A stretch of DNA of 64,000 nt, taken from assembly GCA_902591925.1 (NCBI GenBank), contig CACJCN010000002.1, forward strand, positions 1 through 64,000, given 5' to 3'. Below are positions 18,860 through 28,452 of the stretch, piece by piece. This stretch comes from an uncultured SAR86 cluster bacterium. Its GTDB lineage: Bacteria; Pseudomonadota; Gammaproteobacteria; Magnimaribacterales; D2472. The notes beneath the pieces are model-generated. The model saw only the letters and a list, made by a program, of their open reading frames with translations. It was not told where the DNA came from and made no database searches. The translations under genes were made by a program, and so were the position numbers. How positions within the stretch are numbered: the first letter of the stretch is position 1; each line of letters opens with the position of its first letter.

Positions 18860-21321
18860 GAATAGATTTAAAAAATATTGCTTCCGTTCTAATCGATAAG
18901 CAAATAATTATTTTATTTTTTATTTTTGCCTTAACTGTCTTATCTGGACTTGGGCTGAGTAATTTTAAACTTGATGCATCTTCAGATGCTCTGGTTTTAG
19001 AAAATGATGAATCTTTAAAAACATATAGAGAAGCTGAGGATGAGTTTGGTGACTCAAGTTTTTTGATTGTTACATATGAACCTTATAAAGAACTTTTTTC
19101 TGATTATTCCATTAATAGGATTGCAAACTTAGAAAATGATTTAAAAAATATTGATGGCGTTGATTCTGTTTTATCACTCCTCGATGCACCTATTTTTTTC
19201 CAACCAAAAGTTGGTTTAACAGAAGTAGCTGATAATTTAAAAGATATAACTTTTGAAGATATAGACTTAGATCTAGCTAAAGAAGAGATTATTAATAATC
19301 CTATATATAAAGAGTTAATTATCAGTAAAGATGGAAAAGTTACAGCTATGCAGGTTGTACTTAAGGGTAACAATGAATATAACAATCTTATTACTAAAAG
19401 ATATTCGATTCTTGAGAAACTTGATTCAAAAGAAGTTTTTACGAGCAAAAGCCGACTAGATCTTCAAAATGATCTAAATAATATTAATTCAAGAATAAGT
19501 AAGATTAATGATTCAGAATCAGAATTTAACAAGATTCTTATAAATAACATAAGAAATACTCTTGATAAATATAGAGATGATGCAACCATTTATCTTGGTG
19601 GTCCATCAATGATAGCAACTGATATGATGGAATATATTGAGTCTGATCTAACTATATTTGGTGCGGCAGTAGCAATAATTTTTGCAGTAATGCTTTACCT
19701 CTTTTTTGGGTCAATTTGGCTTGTGATTCTTCCATTAATGAACGCTTTTTTAGCAACATTTATAACGGCTGGTTTTCTTGGATTCATGGACTGGAAAATC
19801 AGTGTAGTATCCTCAAATTTTATCGCTCTGTTATTAATTTTGACAATCTCATTAACAGTTCACTTGCTAGTTAAGATAAATGAGTTAAAAGAAAAACATG
19901 ATTTTAGAACTGCTATATTGAAAGGTTATGAGCAAATGTTTGCACCATGTTTTTTTGCTGCATTAACAACTGCTGTTGCATTTTTATCACTTACTTTTGG
20001 AGAAATAAAACCAGTAATTGAATTTGGTAAAATGATGGCATTTGGGATCTCAATAGCATTTATTTTAACGTTTACATTTTTGCCTTGTTTAATATATATA
20101 TTAACAACCAACCAAGCAAAAGATTATTTATCAATTCATAAAGTAACAAAATCATTATTAAAATATTCTCAGAAAAATGTTCGCTTTGTTTCATTCGCTT
20201 TTGGTATTTCATTTTTACTTTTATGTTTTGGAATTTCGAAGCTAGAAGTAGAAAACAGATTTATTGATTACTTTGATCCCGATACAGAAATATATAAAGG
20301 AATGTATGAAATTGATTCTAAGCTAGGTGGCACTGCAACTCTTGATATTATTATTACTCAACCAGAAGATTCATTTGAATCTATTGAGATTGAGGATGAA
20401 TTCTTTGATGATGATTTATTTGAGGATGAGTCAAGCTCTGCAGCTGGTTATTGGTGGAATATATATTCTTTAAATGAACTTGAAAAAATTCATGATTATC
20501 TAGATTCAATTCCTGAAATTGGTAAAGTATTAAGTGTTGCAAGTGGGGTAAAGCTAGCAAGACAGATTAATGATGGTGAGGATTTAAATGATCTTGAATT
20601 GGCTTTGCTTAGATCTGTTTTACCAGAGGATATCAGAGAAACTCTCTTATATTCCTATATTAATAAAGATGACTCAGTAGTAAGAATATCTACAAGAGTA
20701 AATGAATCTGCATCAAGTTTAAATAGAGATGCTTTGCTTAAAAAAATTAATAATGATCTTCAAAATAAATTTAATTTAGAAGAATCTCAATATGAGATTA
20801 CTGGCTTGGCGGTCTTATATAACAATATGCTTCAGTCATTATTTCAATCTCAAATAGGTTCACTGATTATTGTCTTTGCTGTAATCTCTTTAATGTTATT
20901 TTTAATTTTTAGATCTATAAAAGTAGTTTTAATAGGGCTAATACCAAACATCTTCGTTGCATCTTCGGTAATGGGTTTATTAGGATTATTTAATATTCCT
21001 TTGGATATAATGACAATTACTGTTGCTGCAATAAGTGTGGGTATGGCGGTTGATAACACTATTCATTATATTTATAGATATAAAAAAGAACTTAAAAAAA
21101 ATAATTCTGATCAAGCTTTAAAAAATGCACATGGCACAACAGGAAGGGCAATATTTTATACTGCTACAACAATTTCAGCTGGTTTTTGTATTCTCATACT
21201 TTCCAACTTTTTTCCAACAATTTTATTTGGACTTTTCACATCTATAGCTATGATTTTAGCTTTTATAAGTTCGTTAACTTTATTACCAAATCTATTAGTA
21301 AAATACAAAGTTTTTCAATAG
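18856..21321 (+). CDS. MMPL/RND-family exporter, sterol-sensing-domain type
   Basis: An 821-residue transporter with twelve predicted membrane helices in two repeats: one helix (about 12-32), a periplasmic domain (about 33-260), five helices (about 265-425), another single helix, a second periplasmic domain (about 465-670) and five last helices (about 675-815). The second repeat shows ITVAAISVGMAVDNTIHYIYRYKKEL, with the family's GxxxD-like site. The second periplasmic domain holds a strongly acidic loop (EIEDEFFDDDLFEDE, about 509-523). Homologues move lipids, hopanoids or fatty acids. Translation is coupled to the bolA-like gene by overlap. Confidence 0.88.
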   Translation: MRIDLKNIASVLIDKQIIILFFIFALTVLSGLGLSNFKLDASSDALVLENDESLKTYREAEDEFGDSSFLIVTYEPYKELFSDYSINRIANLENDLKNIDGVDSVLSLLDAPIFFQPKVGLTEVADNLKDITFEDIDLDLAKEEIINNPIYKELIISKDGKVTAMQVVLKGNNEYNNLITKRYSILEKLDSKEVFTSKSRLDLQNDLNNINSRISKINDSESEFNKILINNIRNTLDKYRDDATIYLGGPSMIATDMMEYIESDLTIFGAAVAIIFAVMLYLFFGSIWLVILPLMNAFLATFITAGFLGFMDWKISVVSSNFIALLLILTISLTVHLLVKINELKEKHDFRTAILKGYEQMFAPCFFAALTTAVAFLSLTFGEIKPVIEFGKMMAFGISIAFILTFTFLPCLIYILTTNQAKDYLSIHKVTKSLLKYSQKNVRFVSFAFGISFLLLCFGISKLEVENRFIDYFDPDTEIYKGMYEIDSKLGGTATLDIIITQPEDSFESIEIEDEFFDDDLFEDESSSAAGYWWNIYSLNELEKIHDYLDSIPEIGKVLSVASGVKLARQINDGEDLNDLELALLRSVLPEDIRETLLYSYINKDDSVVRISTRVNESASSLNRDALLKKINNDLQNKFNLEESQYEITGLAVLYNNMLQSLFQSQIGSLIIVFAVISLMLFLIFRSIKVVLIGLIPNIFVASSVMGLLGLFNIPLDIMTITVAAISVGMAVDNTIHYIYRYKKELKKNNSDQALKNAHGTTGRAIFYTATTISAGFCILILSNFFPTILFGLFTSIAMILAFISSLTLLPNLLVKYKVFQ

Positions 21322-21330
21322 TATTAACTT

Positions 21331-22431
21331 ATGGGACCTTTAAAAGATATTACAGTTATAGAGTTTTCAGGTATTGGCCCAGGTCCGTATTGTGGAATGT
21401 TATTGGCGGATTTAGGAGCTGATGTAATAAGGGTAAGTAGAAATGGTGCTGAAGGATTAGAAAATAAGTACGATATTCACAATCGATCCAAGCGAAGCAT
21501 AACAGCAGATTTGAAAAATAAAGAATCAGTTGCTGAATTGCTCAAACTTATCGCTCAAGTTGATGTAGTTTTTGAGGGATTTAGACCTGGTGTTATGGAA
21601 AAATTAGGTATTGGGCCTGATGATTGTTTAAAGGTAAATCCTAAACTAGTATACGGCCGCATGACAGGTTGGGGTCAAGAGGGACCACTGTCAAAATTGG
21701 CAGGTCATGATATTAATTATATTAGCCTCTCTGGTGCTCTAAATTCTATTGGGAGAAAGGACTGTAATCCAAGTCCGCCATTGAATTTAATTGGTGATTA
21801 TGGGGGTGGTGGAATGCATTTAGCTTTTGGGATTGTTTCTGGATTGATACATGCTTTAAAAACTGGGGAAGGACAAGTAGTTGACTCTGCAATGGTAGAC
21901 GGATCACTTTCATTAATGTCATTCTTTTATTCACTAAAAGAAATGGGTCACTGGGAAGACAAAAGAGAATCAAATCTTTTAGACGGTTTTGCACATTTTT
22001 ATGATACTTATGAATGCTCAGATAACAAATTCATAGCAGTAGGTTCCATAGAACCTCAATTTTATTCTGAACTTTTAGACAAACTTGAAATAGATGATAA
22101 AAGATTTCAAGACCAACATAATAAAGACTTATGGCCTGAACTAAAAGAAATCATGACGTTAAAAATTAAATCCAAATCTAGATCTGAATGGGTTGATATA
22201 TTTTCTGATAGTGATGCTTGTGTTTCACCAGTTCTAAGTATGGATGAGGCTCAACAGCATCCACATAACCTAGAAAGAGAAGCCTTCATCAATATTGATG
22301 GGTTTAATCAACCAAATGCATCTCCAAGATATTCTAAAACTACACCGGAAATTAAACACAATGCCAAGGAGGTAGGAGCTGATCTTGATGATGTCTGTAG
22401 AGAATTTAACCTATGTAAAGATGTATTTTAA
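21331..22431 (+). CDS. Alpha-methylacyl-CoA racemase (CaiB/BaiF family III)
   Basis: A 366-residue family III CoA-transferase-fold protein. It begins with EFSGIGPGPYCGMLLADLGADVIRV, then NRSKRSITADLK, EGFRPGVMEKLGIGPD, and GRMTGWGQEGPLSKLAGHDINY. His126 (AGHD) and Asp156 (IGDYGGGG) fall at the positions used as catalytic acid/base in characterised methylacyl-CoA racemases, so racemisation of 2-methyl-branched acyl-CoA thioesters is the best call. This fits branched-chain lipid catabolism with the acyl-CoA dehydrogenase at 0.25 kb. It follows the MMPL gene by nine bases. Confidence 0.9.
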   Translation: MGPLKDITVIEFSGIGPGPYCGMLLADLGADVIRVSRNGAEGLENKYDIHNRSKRSITADLKNKESVAELLKLIAQVDVVFEGFRPGVMEKLGIGPDDCLKVNPKLVYGRMTGWGQEGPLSKLAGHDINYISLSGALNSIGRKDCNPSPPLNLIGDYGGGGMHLAFGIVSGLIHALKTGEGQVVDSAMVDGSLSLMSFFYSLKEMGHWEDKRESNLLDGFAHFYDTYECSDNKFIAVGSIEPQFYSELLDKLEIDDKRFQDQHNKDLWPELKEIMTLKIKSKSRSEWVDIFSDSDACVSPVLSMDEAQQHPHNLEREAFINIDGFNQPNASPRYSKTTPEIKHNAKEVGADLDDVCREFNLCKDVF

Positions 22432-22437
22432 AACTTT

Positions 22438-23226
22438 TTAACTTTGAAAAAATGAAAGACTAGTTTTATAAGTTTTCTCTCTAATATCATTTATATCTTT
22501 TTTCATTAGTGTAGCAACTTCATTAGCAATATGATTTAAGTAAGTAGGTTCATTCCTATTGTTTTTAGGCTTTTCTTCAAGATTTTTTGGAATCAGATAG
22601 GGACAGTCGGTTTCAATCATTAATCTTTCTAAAGGAATATTTTTAATGGTTTTGCGAAGTTCAACATTTCTTTTTGCATCGCATATCCACCCAGTAACTC
22701 CTATATAACAATCTAGCTCTAAATAATCATTTAATTGTTCTTTAGTTCCTGTAAAACAATGAACAACTGACTTATTAATATCAGATGAATATTTTCTTAA
22801 AATCTTAATAAAATCATCATGCGAATCTCTTTGATGAAGAAAAAGAGGTTTATTTGTATCAATTGCTATCTTGATCTGTTCTTCAAATGCAAATATTTGT
22901 TCTTCATAGGTAGATAGATTTCTAAAGAAATCCAAACCAGTTTCACCAATAGCATGAGGGTTATTATTGTTTATTACTTCTTTTAGCTTTTTTAAATATT
23001 CTTCATTGATTTCGTTTGCGTGATGGGGGTGTACTCCAATAGTGAAGAACATATCTTTAGAATATCGATTATATATCTCTAGTAATTTATCTATGTCACT
23101 TAATCTACTGCAGATAAGTCCAAATTTAGTAATATTATTAACAATCGCTTGATTAATAACTTCATCTAGATCGTTATCAAATCTATCACTTGTAAAATTA
23201 CAGGCTATGTCGGCAATTTCATGCAT
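22438..23226 (-). CDS. tatD: TatD-family metal-dependent deoxyribonuclease
   Basis: A 262-residue TIM-barrel hydrolase matching TatD proper rather than YcfH/YjjV. The N-terminus has DIACNFTSDRF in place of the DxHxH motif, as in Escherichia coli TatD, followed by IGVHPHHANEI (about 62-72), IGETGLDFFRN (about 93-103), FLHQRDSHDDF (about 128-138), VHCFTGT, GVTGWICD and IETDCPYLIP with the catalytic Asp near 206. It is a 3'-5' DNase with roles in DNA repair and turnover. It is convergent with the racemase gene and divergent from the thioesterase-like gene. Confidence 0.94.
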   Translation of the reverse strand: MHEIADIACNFTSDRFDNDLDEVINQAIVNNITKFGLICSRLSDIDKLLEIYNRYSKDMFFTIGVHPHHANEINEEYLKKLKEVINNNNPHAIGETGLDFFRNLSTYEEQIFAFEEQIKIAIDTNKPLFLHQRDSHDDFIKILRKYSSDINKSVVHCFTGTKEQLNDYLELDCYIGVTGWICDAKRNVELRKTIKNIPLERLMIETDCPYLIPKNLEEKPKNNRNEPTYLNHIANEVATLMKKDINDIREKTYKTSLSFFQS

Positions 23227-23280
23227 ATCGGTCTATATTAATTTCTAATAATATAAATTATGAACTAAAATTAACTCATC

Positions 23281-24123
23281 ATGAATCAATTTAAAAGATT
23301 TCAAGATGCTCTTAATCTAGAAAATATTGAAGATAATAAGTTTTTAGTAAACCCAAATACTAATTATTTTGTTGGTAATACACCTCATGGAGGATATTTA
23401 ATGGCAGTGATGCACAAAGCATTAACAAGTATATTGCCACATTCAACAGCAATAAGCTCATCAGTTCAGTATTTAGATAGAATTGATGCTACTCCTTTTG
23501 AGCTAGAAGTGGAAACTTTTAAAATTAGCAGAGGTAGCTCATCAGGAATTGTTAAGTTGAAGCAAAATAGTAAAACTTGTACTACTTTTACTGGAACTTG
23601 TTCTGATTTTGAATTTATGAAGGGATATGATGGTTTGTCAAAGCCTTTACCTGAAATATTTAAAGACAAAGATAAAAAAGATTATGTAAAAATGAATTAC
23701 GATAAAATTTCAAAAGGTTTTACACCCGCATTTATCCAACAATTGGAATGTTTAGTCCATCCAGATCATGCTTGGTGGAATAGAGAGTCAGATAACAATA
23801 AAGATAATGAAGCAAGATGCTCCGCTTTCCTTGAAATGGAAGGTGGAATACCTGATCAATTCTGCTTGTCTTTTTATTCAGATATTCTTCCACCTGTGGT
23901 GTCAAATAAATATGGACCTCTGGGATGGATTCCAACTATTACATTAACAACCCATATAAGACAATTACCGTTAACACCAGTGGTTTATGCTGACTTTAGA
24001 GCTACTGATATTAATAAAGGATATTTTGAACAAGATTGTAATATATGGGATTTAAATGGAAATTTAGTTGCTTCGAGCCGACAACTCACTAGAATACTAA
24101 AATCAGAAGAAAAATTATCATAA
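23281..24123 (+). CDS. Double-hotdog acyl-CoA thioesterase-like protein
   Basis: A 280-residue protein with two hotdog halves. The first has NYFVGNTPHGGYLMAVMHKAL (about 22-42), the HGGY helix typical of 4HBT_3/TesB-type thioesterases; the second has DQFCLSFYSDILPP, LTTHIRQLPLTPVVYADFRATDINKGYFEQDCNIWDLNGNLVASSRQL. It probably hydrolyses acyl-CoA, in keeping with the nearby acyl-CoA enzymes. The catalytic Asp/Gln/Thr set of TesB cannot be confirmed by eye. No clear Shine-Dalgarno precedes the ATG. Confidence 0.78.
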   Translation: MNQFKRFQDALNLENIEDNKFLVNPNTNYFVGNTPHGGYLMAVMHKALTSILPHSTAISSSVQYLDRIDATPFELEVETFKISRGSSSGIVKLKQNSKTCTTFTGTCSDFEFMKGYDGLSKPLPEIFKDKDKKDYVKMNYDKISKGFTPAFIQQLECLVHPDHAWWNRESDNNKDNEARCSAFLEMEGGIPDQFCLSFYSDILPPVVSNKYGPLGWIPTITLTTHIRQLPLTPVVYADFRATDINKGYFEQDCNIWDLNGNLVASSRQLTRILKSEEKLS

Positions 24124-24146
24124 AATACTAATCAAAAGGATATCTT

Positions 24147-24998
24147 ATGCAATTTAAAGGTACAAAGAACTATATATCTACAGAAGACTTGAGCATGGCT
24201 GTAAACGCTGCTAGAGCTCTTGAGAGACCTCTGTTAGTTAAAGGTGAACCTGGAACAGGCAAAACACTACTCGCAATTGAGGTTGCTAATGCGCTTGGTA
24301 TGGATTTAATAGAGTGGCATATAAAATCAACTACAAAAGCTTCTCAAGGTTTGTACGAATATGATGCAGTTACAAGACTTAGAGATTCACAGTTAGGTGA
24401 CGAAAGAGTAAAAAATATAGCAAACTATATCAAAAAAGGTAAATTATGGGATGCCTTTACATCTGATAAACAAGTGGTTCTATTAATAGATGAAATAGAC
24501 AAAGCAGACATAGAATTTCCGAACGATTTACTTCAAGAATTAGATAGGATGGAATTTTTTTGCTATGAAACTGGTGAAACAATTAAAGCAAAACATCGTC
24601 CATTAATAATCATGACTTCAAATAACGAAAAAGAATTACCAGATGCATTTTTAAGAAGATGCTTTTTTCACTATATTCAATTTCCTGATAGAGAAACCAT
24701 GAACAAAATTGTTTCTGTTCACTATCCTAAAATAAAGAAAAAATTAGTGAGTGAAGCGCTTGAAATATTTTTTGATTTACGCAAAATTCCTGGGCTTAAG
24801 AAGAAACCATCAACCTCTGAATTAATAGATTGGCTTAAATTATTACTTTCAGATGATATGCCAGATGAAATACTAAAGAATGCTGATTCCTCAAAAGCCA
24901 TTCCTCCTTTGTATGGCGCGCTTTTAAAGAATGAACAAGATGTCCAACTTCTTGAAAGACTTGCATTTATGTCAAGAAGAGAATCAAACTCAAAATAG
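24147..24998 (+). CDS. MoxR-family AAA+ ATPase
   Basis: A 283-residue AAA+ protein with Walker A GEPGTGKT (about 33-40), Walker B VLLIDEIDKAD (about 113-123), sensor 1 IIMTSNNEKELPDAFLRRCFFHY with the arginine finger region (about 152-175), and a C-terminal lid. MoxR ATPases act as chaperones with VWA-domain partners, here the very next gene (no gap). A good ribosome-binding site (AAAAGGAT) lies before the ATG. Confidence 0.92.
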   Translation: MQFKGTKNYISTEDLSMAVNAARALERPLLVKGEPGTGKTLLAIEVANALGMDLIEWHIKSTTKASQGLYEYDAVTRLRDSQLGDERVKNIANYIKKGKLWDAFTSDKQVVLLIDEIDKADIEFPNDLLQELDRMEFFCYETGETIKAKHRPLIIMTSNNEKELPDAFLRRCFFHYIQFPDRETMNKIVSVHYPKIKKKLVSEALEIFFDLRKIPGLKKKPSTSELIDWLKLLLSDDMPDEILKNADSSKAIPPLYGALLKNEQDVQLLERLAFMSRRESNSK

Positions 24999-26174
24999 AT
25001 GTTAATTAATTTATTTCAAACTATTAGATCTTCTGGCGTACCTTGTACCGTAAGAGAGCTTTTAGATTTATTAGGAGCCCTTGAAAACCAATTAGTTTAT
25101 GCAAATATTGATGACTTCTACTATCTTTCAAGAGCAACTTTAGTCAAAGATGAAAAATATTACGATAAATTTGATAAAGCTTTTGAAATATATTTTAAAG
25201 GTATAGAGCGTATGGAAGACGTTTTTCAGGCACTCATACCAGAAGATTGGTTAAGAAAAGCATTTGAAAAAGAACTTGATCCAGAAGAATTAAAAAAGAT
25301 TAAGTCTCTTGGCGGTTTAGAAAAGCTATTAGAGGAATTTAAAAAACGCCTCGAGGAGCAAAAGGAGCGACATGAGGGTGGCAATAAGTGGGTTGGAACC
25401 AATGGTACATCCCCATATGGTCATGGGGGTCAAAATCCAGAAGGTATAAGAATTGGTGGTCCTGGAGGACAAAAAAAAGCTGTAAAAATCTGGGAACAAC
25501 GACAATATTCAAATCTTGATGATTCAGTAATTATAGGTACTAGAGATATCAAAATGGCATTAAGACGATTAAGAAAATTTGCTAGACAAGGAAATGATCT
25601 TGAGCTTGATATGGATGATACTATTAAATCAACAGCAAAAAATGCAGGCTATTTAGATATTAAAATGGTTCCTGAGAGACTTAATTCAGTGAAGGTTATC
25701 GTTATGTTTGATGTTGGTGGTTCGATGGATCCTTATGTAAAGCTATGTGAGGAATTATTTTCTGCCATTAAAACTGAATTTAAAAACTTAGAATATTTTT
25801 ATTTTCATAATTCTATATATGAATCTGTTTGGAAAGATAATAGAAGAAGATCACAAGAGCGATTTATGGTGCAAGATATTATCAATAAATTTTCATCAGA
25901 CTATAAAGTCATTGTTGTTGGAGATGCAACAATGGCTCCGTATGAAATAACGAACGCAGGTGGAAGTATTGAACATTGGAATGAAGAGCCTAGTCATGTT
26001 TGGATAAAAAGATTATCTGATCATTTTGAAAATATGGCATGGTTAAATCCTGTTCCCGATGATCACTGGGATTACACATCATCTATATGTATTCTCAGAG
26101 ATTTGTTTGAAAATAGAATGTATCCTTTAACCTTGAAAGGTTTAGAAGAAGGAATGGCGGAGCTGTCAAAGTGA
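24999..26174 (+). CDS. VWA domain-containing protein (CoxE-like partner of MoxR)
   Basis: A 391-residue cytosolic protein with an N-terminal helical region (LINLFQTIRSSGVPCTVRELLDLLGAL), a charged middle part and Gly-rich linker (about 125-165), and a C-terminal von Willebrand A domain (about 228-390). The MIDAS reads FDVGGSMD (about 237-244), one residue off the canonical DxSxS, with GDATMAPYEI later supplying the Thr/Asp. It is the expected adaptor for the MoxR ATPase directly upstream. The stop overlaps the GTG start of the permease. Confidence 0.9.
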   Translation: MLINLFQTIRSSGVPCTVRELLDLLGALENQLVYANIDDFYYLSRATLVKDEKYYDKFDKAFEIYFKGIERMEDVFQALIPEDWLRKAFEKELDPEELKKIKSLGGLEKLLEEFKKRLEEQKERHEGGNKWVGTNGTSPYGHGGQNPEGIRIGGPGGQKKAVKIWEQRQYSNLDDSVIIGTRDIKMALRRLRKFARQGNDLELDMDDTIKSTAKNAGYLDIKMVPERLNSVKVIVMFDVGGSMDPYVKLCEELFSAIKTEFKNLEYFYFHNSIYESVWKDNRRRSQERFMVQDIINKFSSDYKVIVVGDATMAPYEITNAGGSIEHWNEEPSHVWIKRLSDHFENMAWLNPVPDDHWDYTSSICILRDLFENRMYPLTLKGLEEGMAELSK

Positions 26175-27535
26175 ATAATGAATTATCAAAACACAGTGGA
26201 ATTAAATGGGGCCCATTTACACTGAGAATTCCTTTTATACACATGAAGTTTCTTACAGGAGAATTTCTACAGGGTCTCATAATCGCTGGAGCAACTGCAT
26301 TAGCTGGGGCACCAGTAGTAATGGCGCTTGGATTAAGTTTTGAACAGGCTGTTGCATGCTGTTTTATAGCAAGTATTTTGATTACATCTGGCCCAATTAT
26401 ATTTGGTGAACCACTAGCTCCAGGTTGGGTTACTCCAGCATTACCGCTTGTAATTGCCTTCTTCATTTCAAAAGGATATTTCGATGGAGTATATAGGGAA
26501 GAAGCTTTTCATTATATGGCTGCAATGTGTATCGAGTTTACAATCATAATTTTATTTTTAGGTTTAACTGGATTAGGTAGAGTAATTGTTGAAAAAATTC
26601 CTAATGCTTTGAAATCAGGAATCATTTTAGGAGCTGCTCTTGCCGCCTTCTATCAAATTTTTTTTAGTGATTTTGAAAGGTATATTGGAGAAACTCCAGT
26701 AGCTATGTTAACAATATTGATAATTTGTACTATTACTACTTTTTCAGAACCATATAAAAGAATTGCTGAGCATAACAAGATATTAAAGATAATTGGATCT
26801 TTAGGACTACTACCAGGATTTTTAATAGCAGCCTTTGTTGGATATCTTGTTGGAGAAATAAATTTTGATATTCAGTCAGGATTTTTATTGCCACCTATGA
26901 GTGAGGTTTTTGAGTTAACTTCACCATTATCAATTGGAATGCCACCAGTTGATTACTATCTTGAAGTTTTTCCTCTCGTGATAATTGGATATTTATTGTT
27001 ATTCGGAGATTTTGTTACAGGTATTGAAATTATTCATGATGCTCAAAAAAATAGACCTGATGAGCAAATCAACATAGATATTAATAGGGCTCATAATAGT
27101 GTGGGAATTAGAAACTTTATTGGCGCATGTGTAAATCCTTTTTTTCCAACTCAAGGAACTTTGTGGACAGGAATTCATGTAATCATCGTCGAAAGATGGA
27201 AACAAGGCAGAAGTGTTATGAGGTCTCTTTTTGATGGAATTGGTTCATATTATTTAATGGGAATACCATTATTATTTTTTGTGCTTCCCTTTATCACATT
27301 AATGAAACCATTAATGATATTGGCTCTTGGCGTAACATTGGTTCTAACTGGACTTGCGTGTTCTTATGTCGCTATTTCACTGGTTAAAAAAAATAGTGAA
27401 ATTGCAATATCTATAATAACTGCTCTTTTTGTAGCATTCGGAGAATTTAATGGTGTTGCAGCTCCATGGATCGGCTTATTAATTGGACTCTTTCTAAGTT
27501 TAGTACTTGTAGATAATTCGATAAAAGGGAACTAG
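26171..27535 (+). CDS. Multi-pass permease, NCS2/SulP-like
   Basis: A 454-residue inner-membrane protein with about twelve to fourteen hydrophobic segments. It contains PLAPGWVTPALPLVIAFF (about 79-96), ALKSGIILGAALAAFYQI (about 147-164), LLFGDFVTGIEIIHDAQ (about 275-291) and NFIGACVNPFFPTQGTLWTG. The broken-helix proline pattern is of the nucleobase/sulfate transporter (NCS2/SulP) type; the substrate cannot be assigned. It starts with GTG overlapping the VWA gene stop, so it is translationally coupled to the MoxR-VWA pair. Confidence 0.72.
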   Translation: MNNELSKHSGIKWGPFTLRIPFIHMKFLTGEFLQGLIIAGATALAGAPVVMALGLSFEQAVACCFIASILITSGPIIFGEPLAPGWVTPALPLVIAFFISKGYFDGVYREEAFHYMAAMCIEFTIIILFLGLTGLGRVIVEKIPNALKSGIILGAALAAFYQIFFSDFERYIGETPVAMLTILIICTITTFSEPYKRIAEHNKILKIIGSLGLLPGFLIAAFVGYLVGEINFDIQSGFLLPPMSEVFELTSPLSIGMPPVDYYLEVFPLVIIGYLLLFGDFVTGIEIIHDAQKNRPDEQINIDINRAHNSVGIRNFIGACVNPFFPTQGTLWTGIHVIIVERWKQGRSVMRSLFDGIGSYYLMGIPLLFFVLPFITLMKPLMILALGVTLVLTGLACSYVAISLVKKNSEIAISIITALFVAFGEFNGVAAPWIGLLIGLFLSLVLVDNSIKGN

Positions 27536-27536
27536 A

Positions 27537-28451
27537 TTGGATAATTTTGCTTTAGAAATATCAGATTTAAGAAAAGTATATTCTGGAGGTACAGAGGCGC
27601 TAAAAGGCATTTCTCTAAAAGTAAAAGAGGGAGATTTTTATGCATTACTTGGGCCTAATGGTGCAGGAAAGTCTACAACCATAGGCATTATTGGAACTTT
27701 AGTGACAAAAACGAGCGGAACTGTAAAAATATTTAATAATGATATTGATCAAAATGTTTCTATTGCAAAGTCAATCTTGGGAGTTGTATCTCAAGAATTA
27801 AATTTTTCTCAATTTGAAAAAGTAATTGATATTGTCACCACACAAGCTGGATTTTATGGGATACCAAAATCCGTAGCAAAACCAAAAGTAGAAATTATGT
27901 TAAAAAGATTAGGTCTTTGGGATAAGAGAGATGATCAAGCAAGAACTCTATCGGGAGGCTATAAGAGGAGGTTAATGATTGCAAAAGCACTTATTCATGA
28001 ACCTAAATTATTAATTCTTGATGAGCCAACAGCCGGAGTTGATATTGAATTAAGAAGGGAGATGTGGGATTTCTTAAAAGAAATTAATAATAATGGAACG
28101 ACAATAATCTTAACAACTCACTATCTTGAAGAGGCTGAACAATTATGTAGAAATATTGGAATTATTGATTATGGGGAAATAGTTGTTGATACCTCAATGA
28201 AGGATTTATTAAGAAAATTAGATGTTCAAGGGTTTGTTCTTGATCTTGAGGAGCCACTTAAAGAAGCACCAAATATTGATGGATTCGAGATAAGATTAGA
28301 AGACCCACTTACTCTAATTACTGCTGTAAGCAAAAAAAGTTCTATAAATAACTTATTTAGTGAACTTAATAACATTGGTATAAATGTAAAATCTATGCGT
28401 AACGAATCAAATAGGCTTGAAGAATTATTTATTGAAATGATTAAGAAATAA
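27537..28451 (+). CDS. yadG: ABC transporter ATP-binding protein, YadG type
   Basis: A 304-residue ATPase of the ABC-2 exporter class: Walker A GPNGAGKST (about 38-46), signature LSGGYKRRLMIAKAL (about 138-152), Walker B LLILDEPTAGVD, and TTHYLEEAEQLCRNIGIIDYGEIV. The C-terminal tail SMRNESNRLEELFIEMI matches YadG. It pairs with the permease next door. Start is TTG, one base after the preceding stop, with a purine-rich AAAGGGA upstream. Substrate unknown. Confidence 0.92.
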   Translation: MDNFALEISDLRKVYSGGTEALKGISLKVKEGDFYALLGPNGAGKSTTIGIIGTLVTKTSGTVKIFNNDIDQNVSIAKSILGVVSQELNFSQFEKVIDIVTTQAGFYGIPKSVAKPKVEIMLKRLGLWDKRDDQARTLSGGYKRRLMIAKALIHEPKLLILDEPTAGVDIELRREMWDFLKEINNNGTTIILTTHYLEEAEQLCRNIGIIDYGEIVVDTSMKDLLRKLDVQGFVLDLEEPLKEAPNIDGFEIRLEDPLTLITAVSKKSSINNLFSELNNIGINVKSMRNESNRLEELFIEMIKK

Positions 28452-28452
28452 A

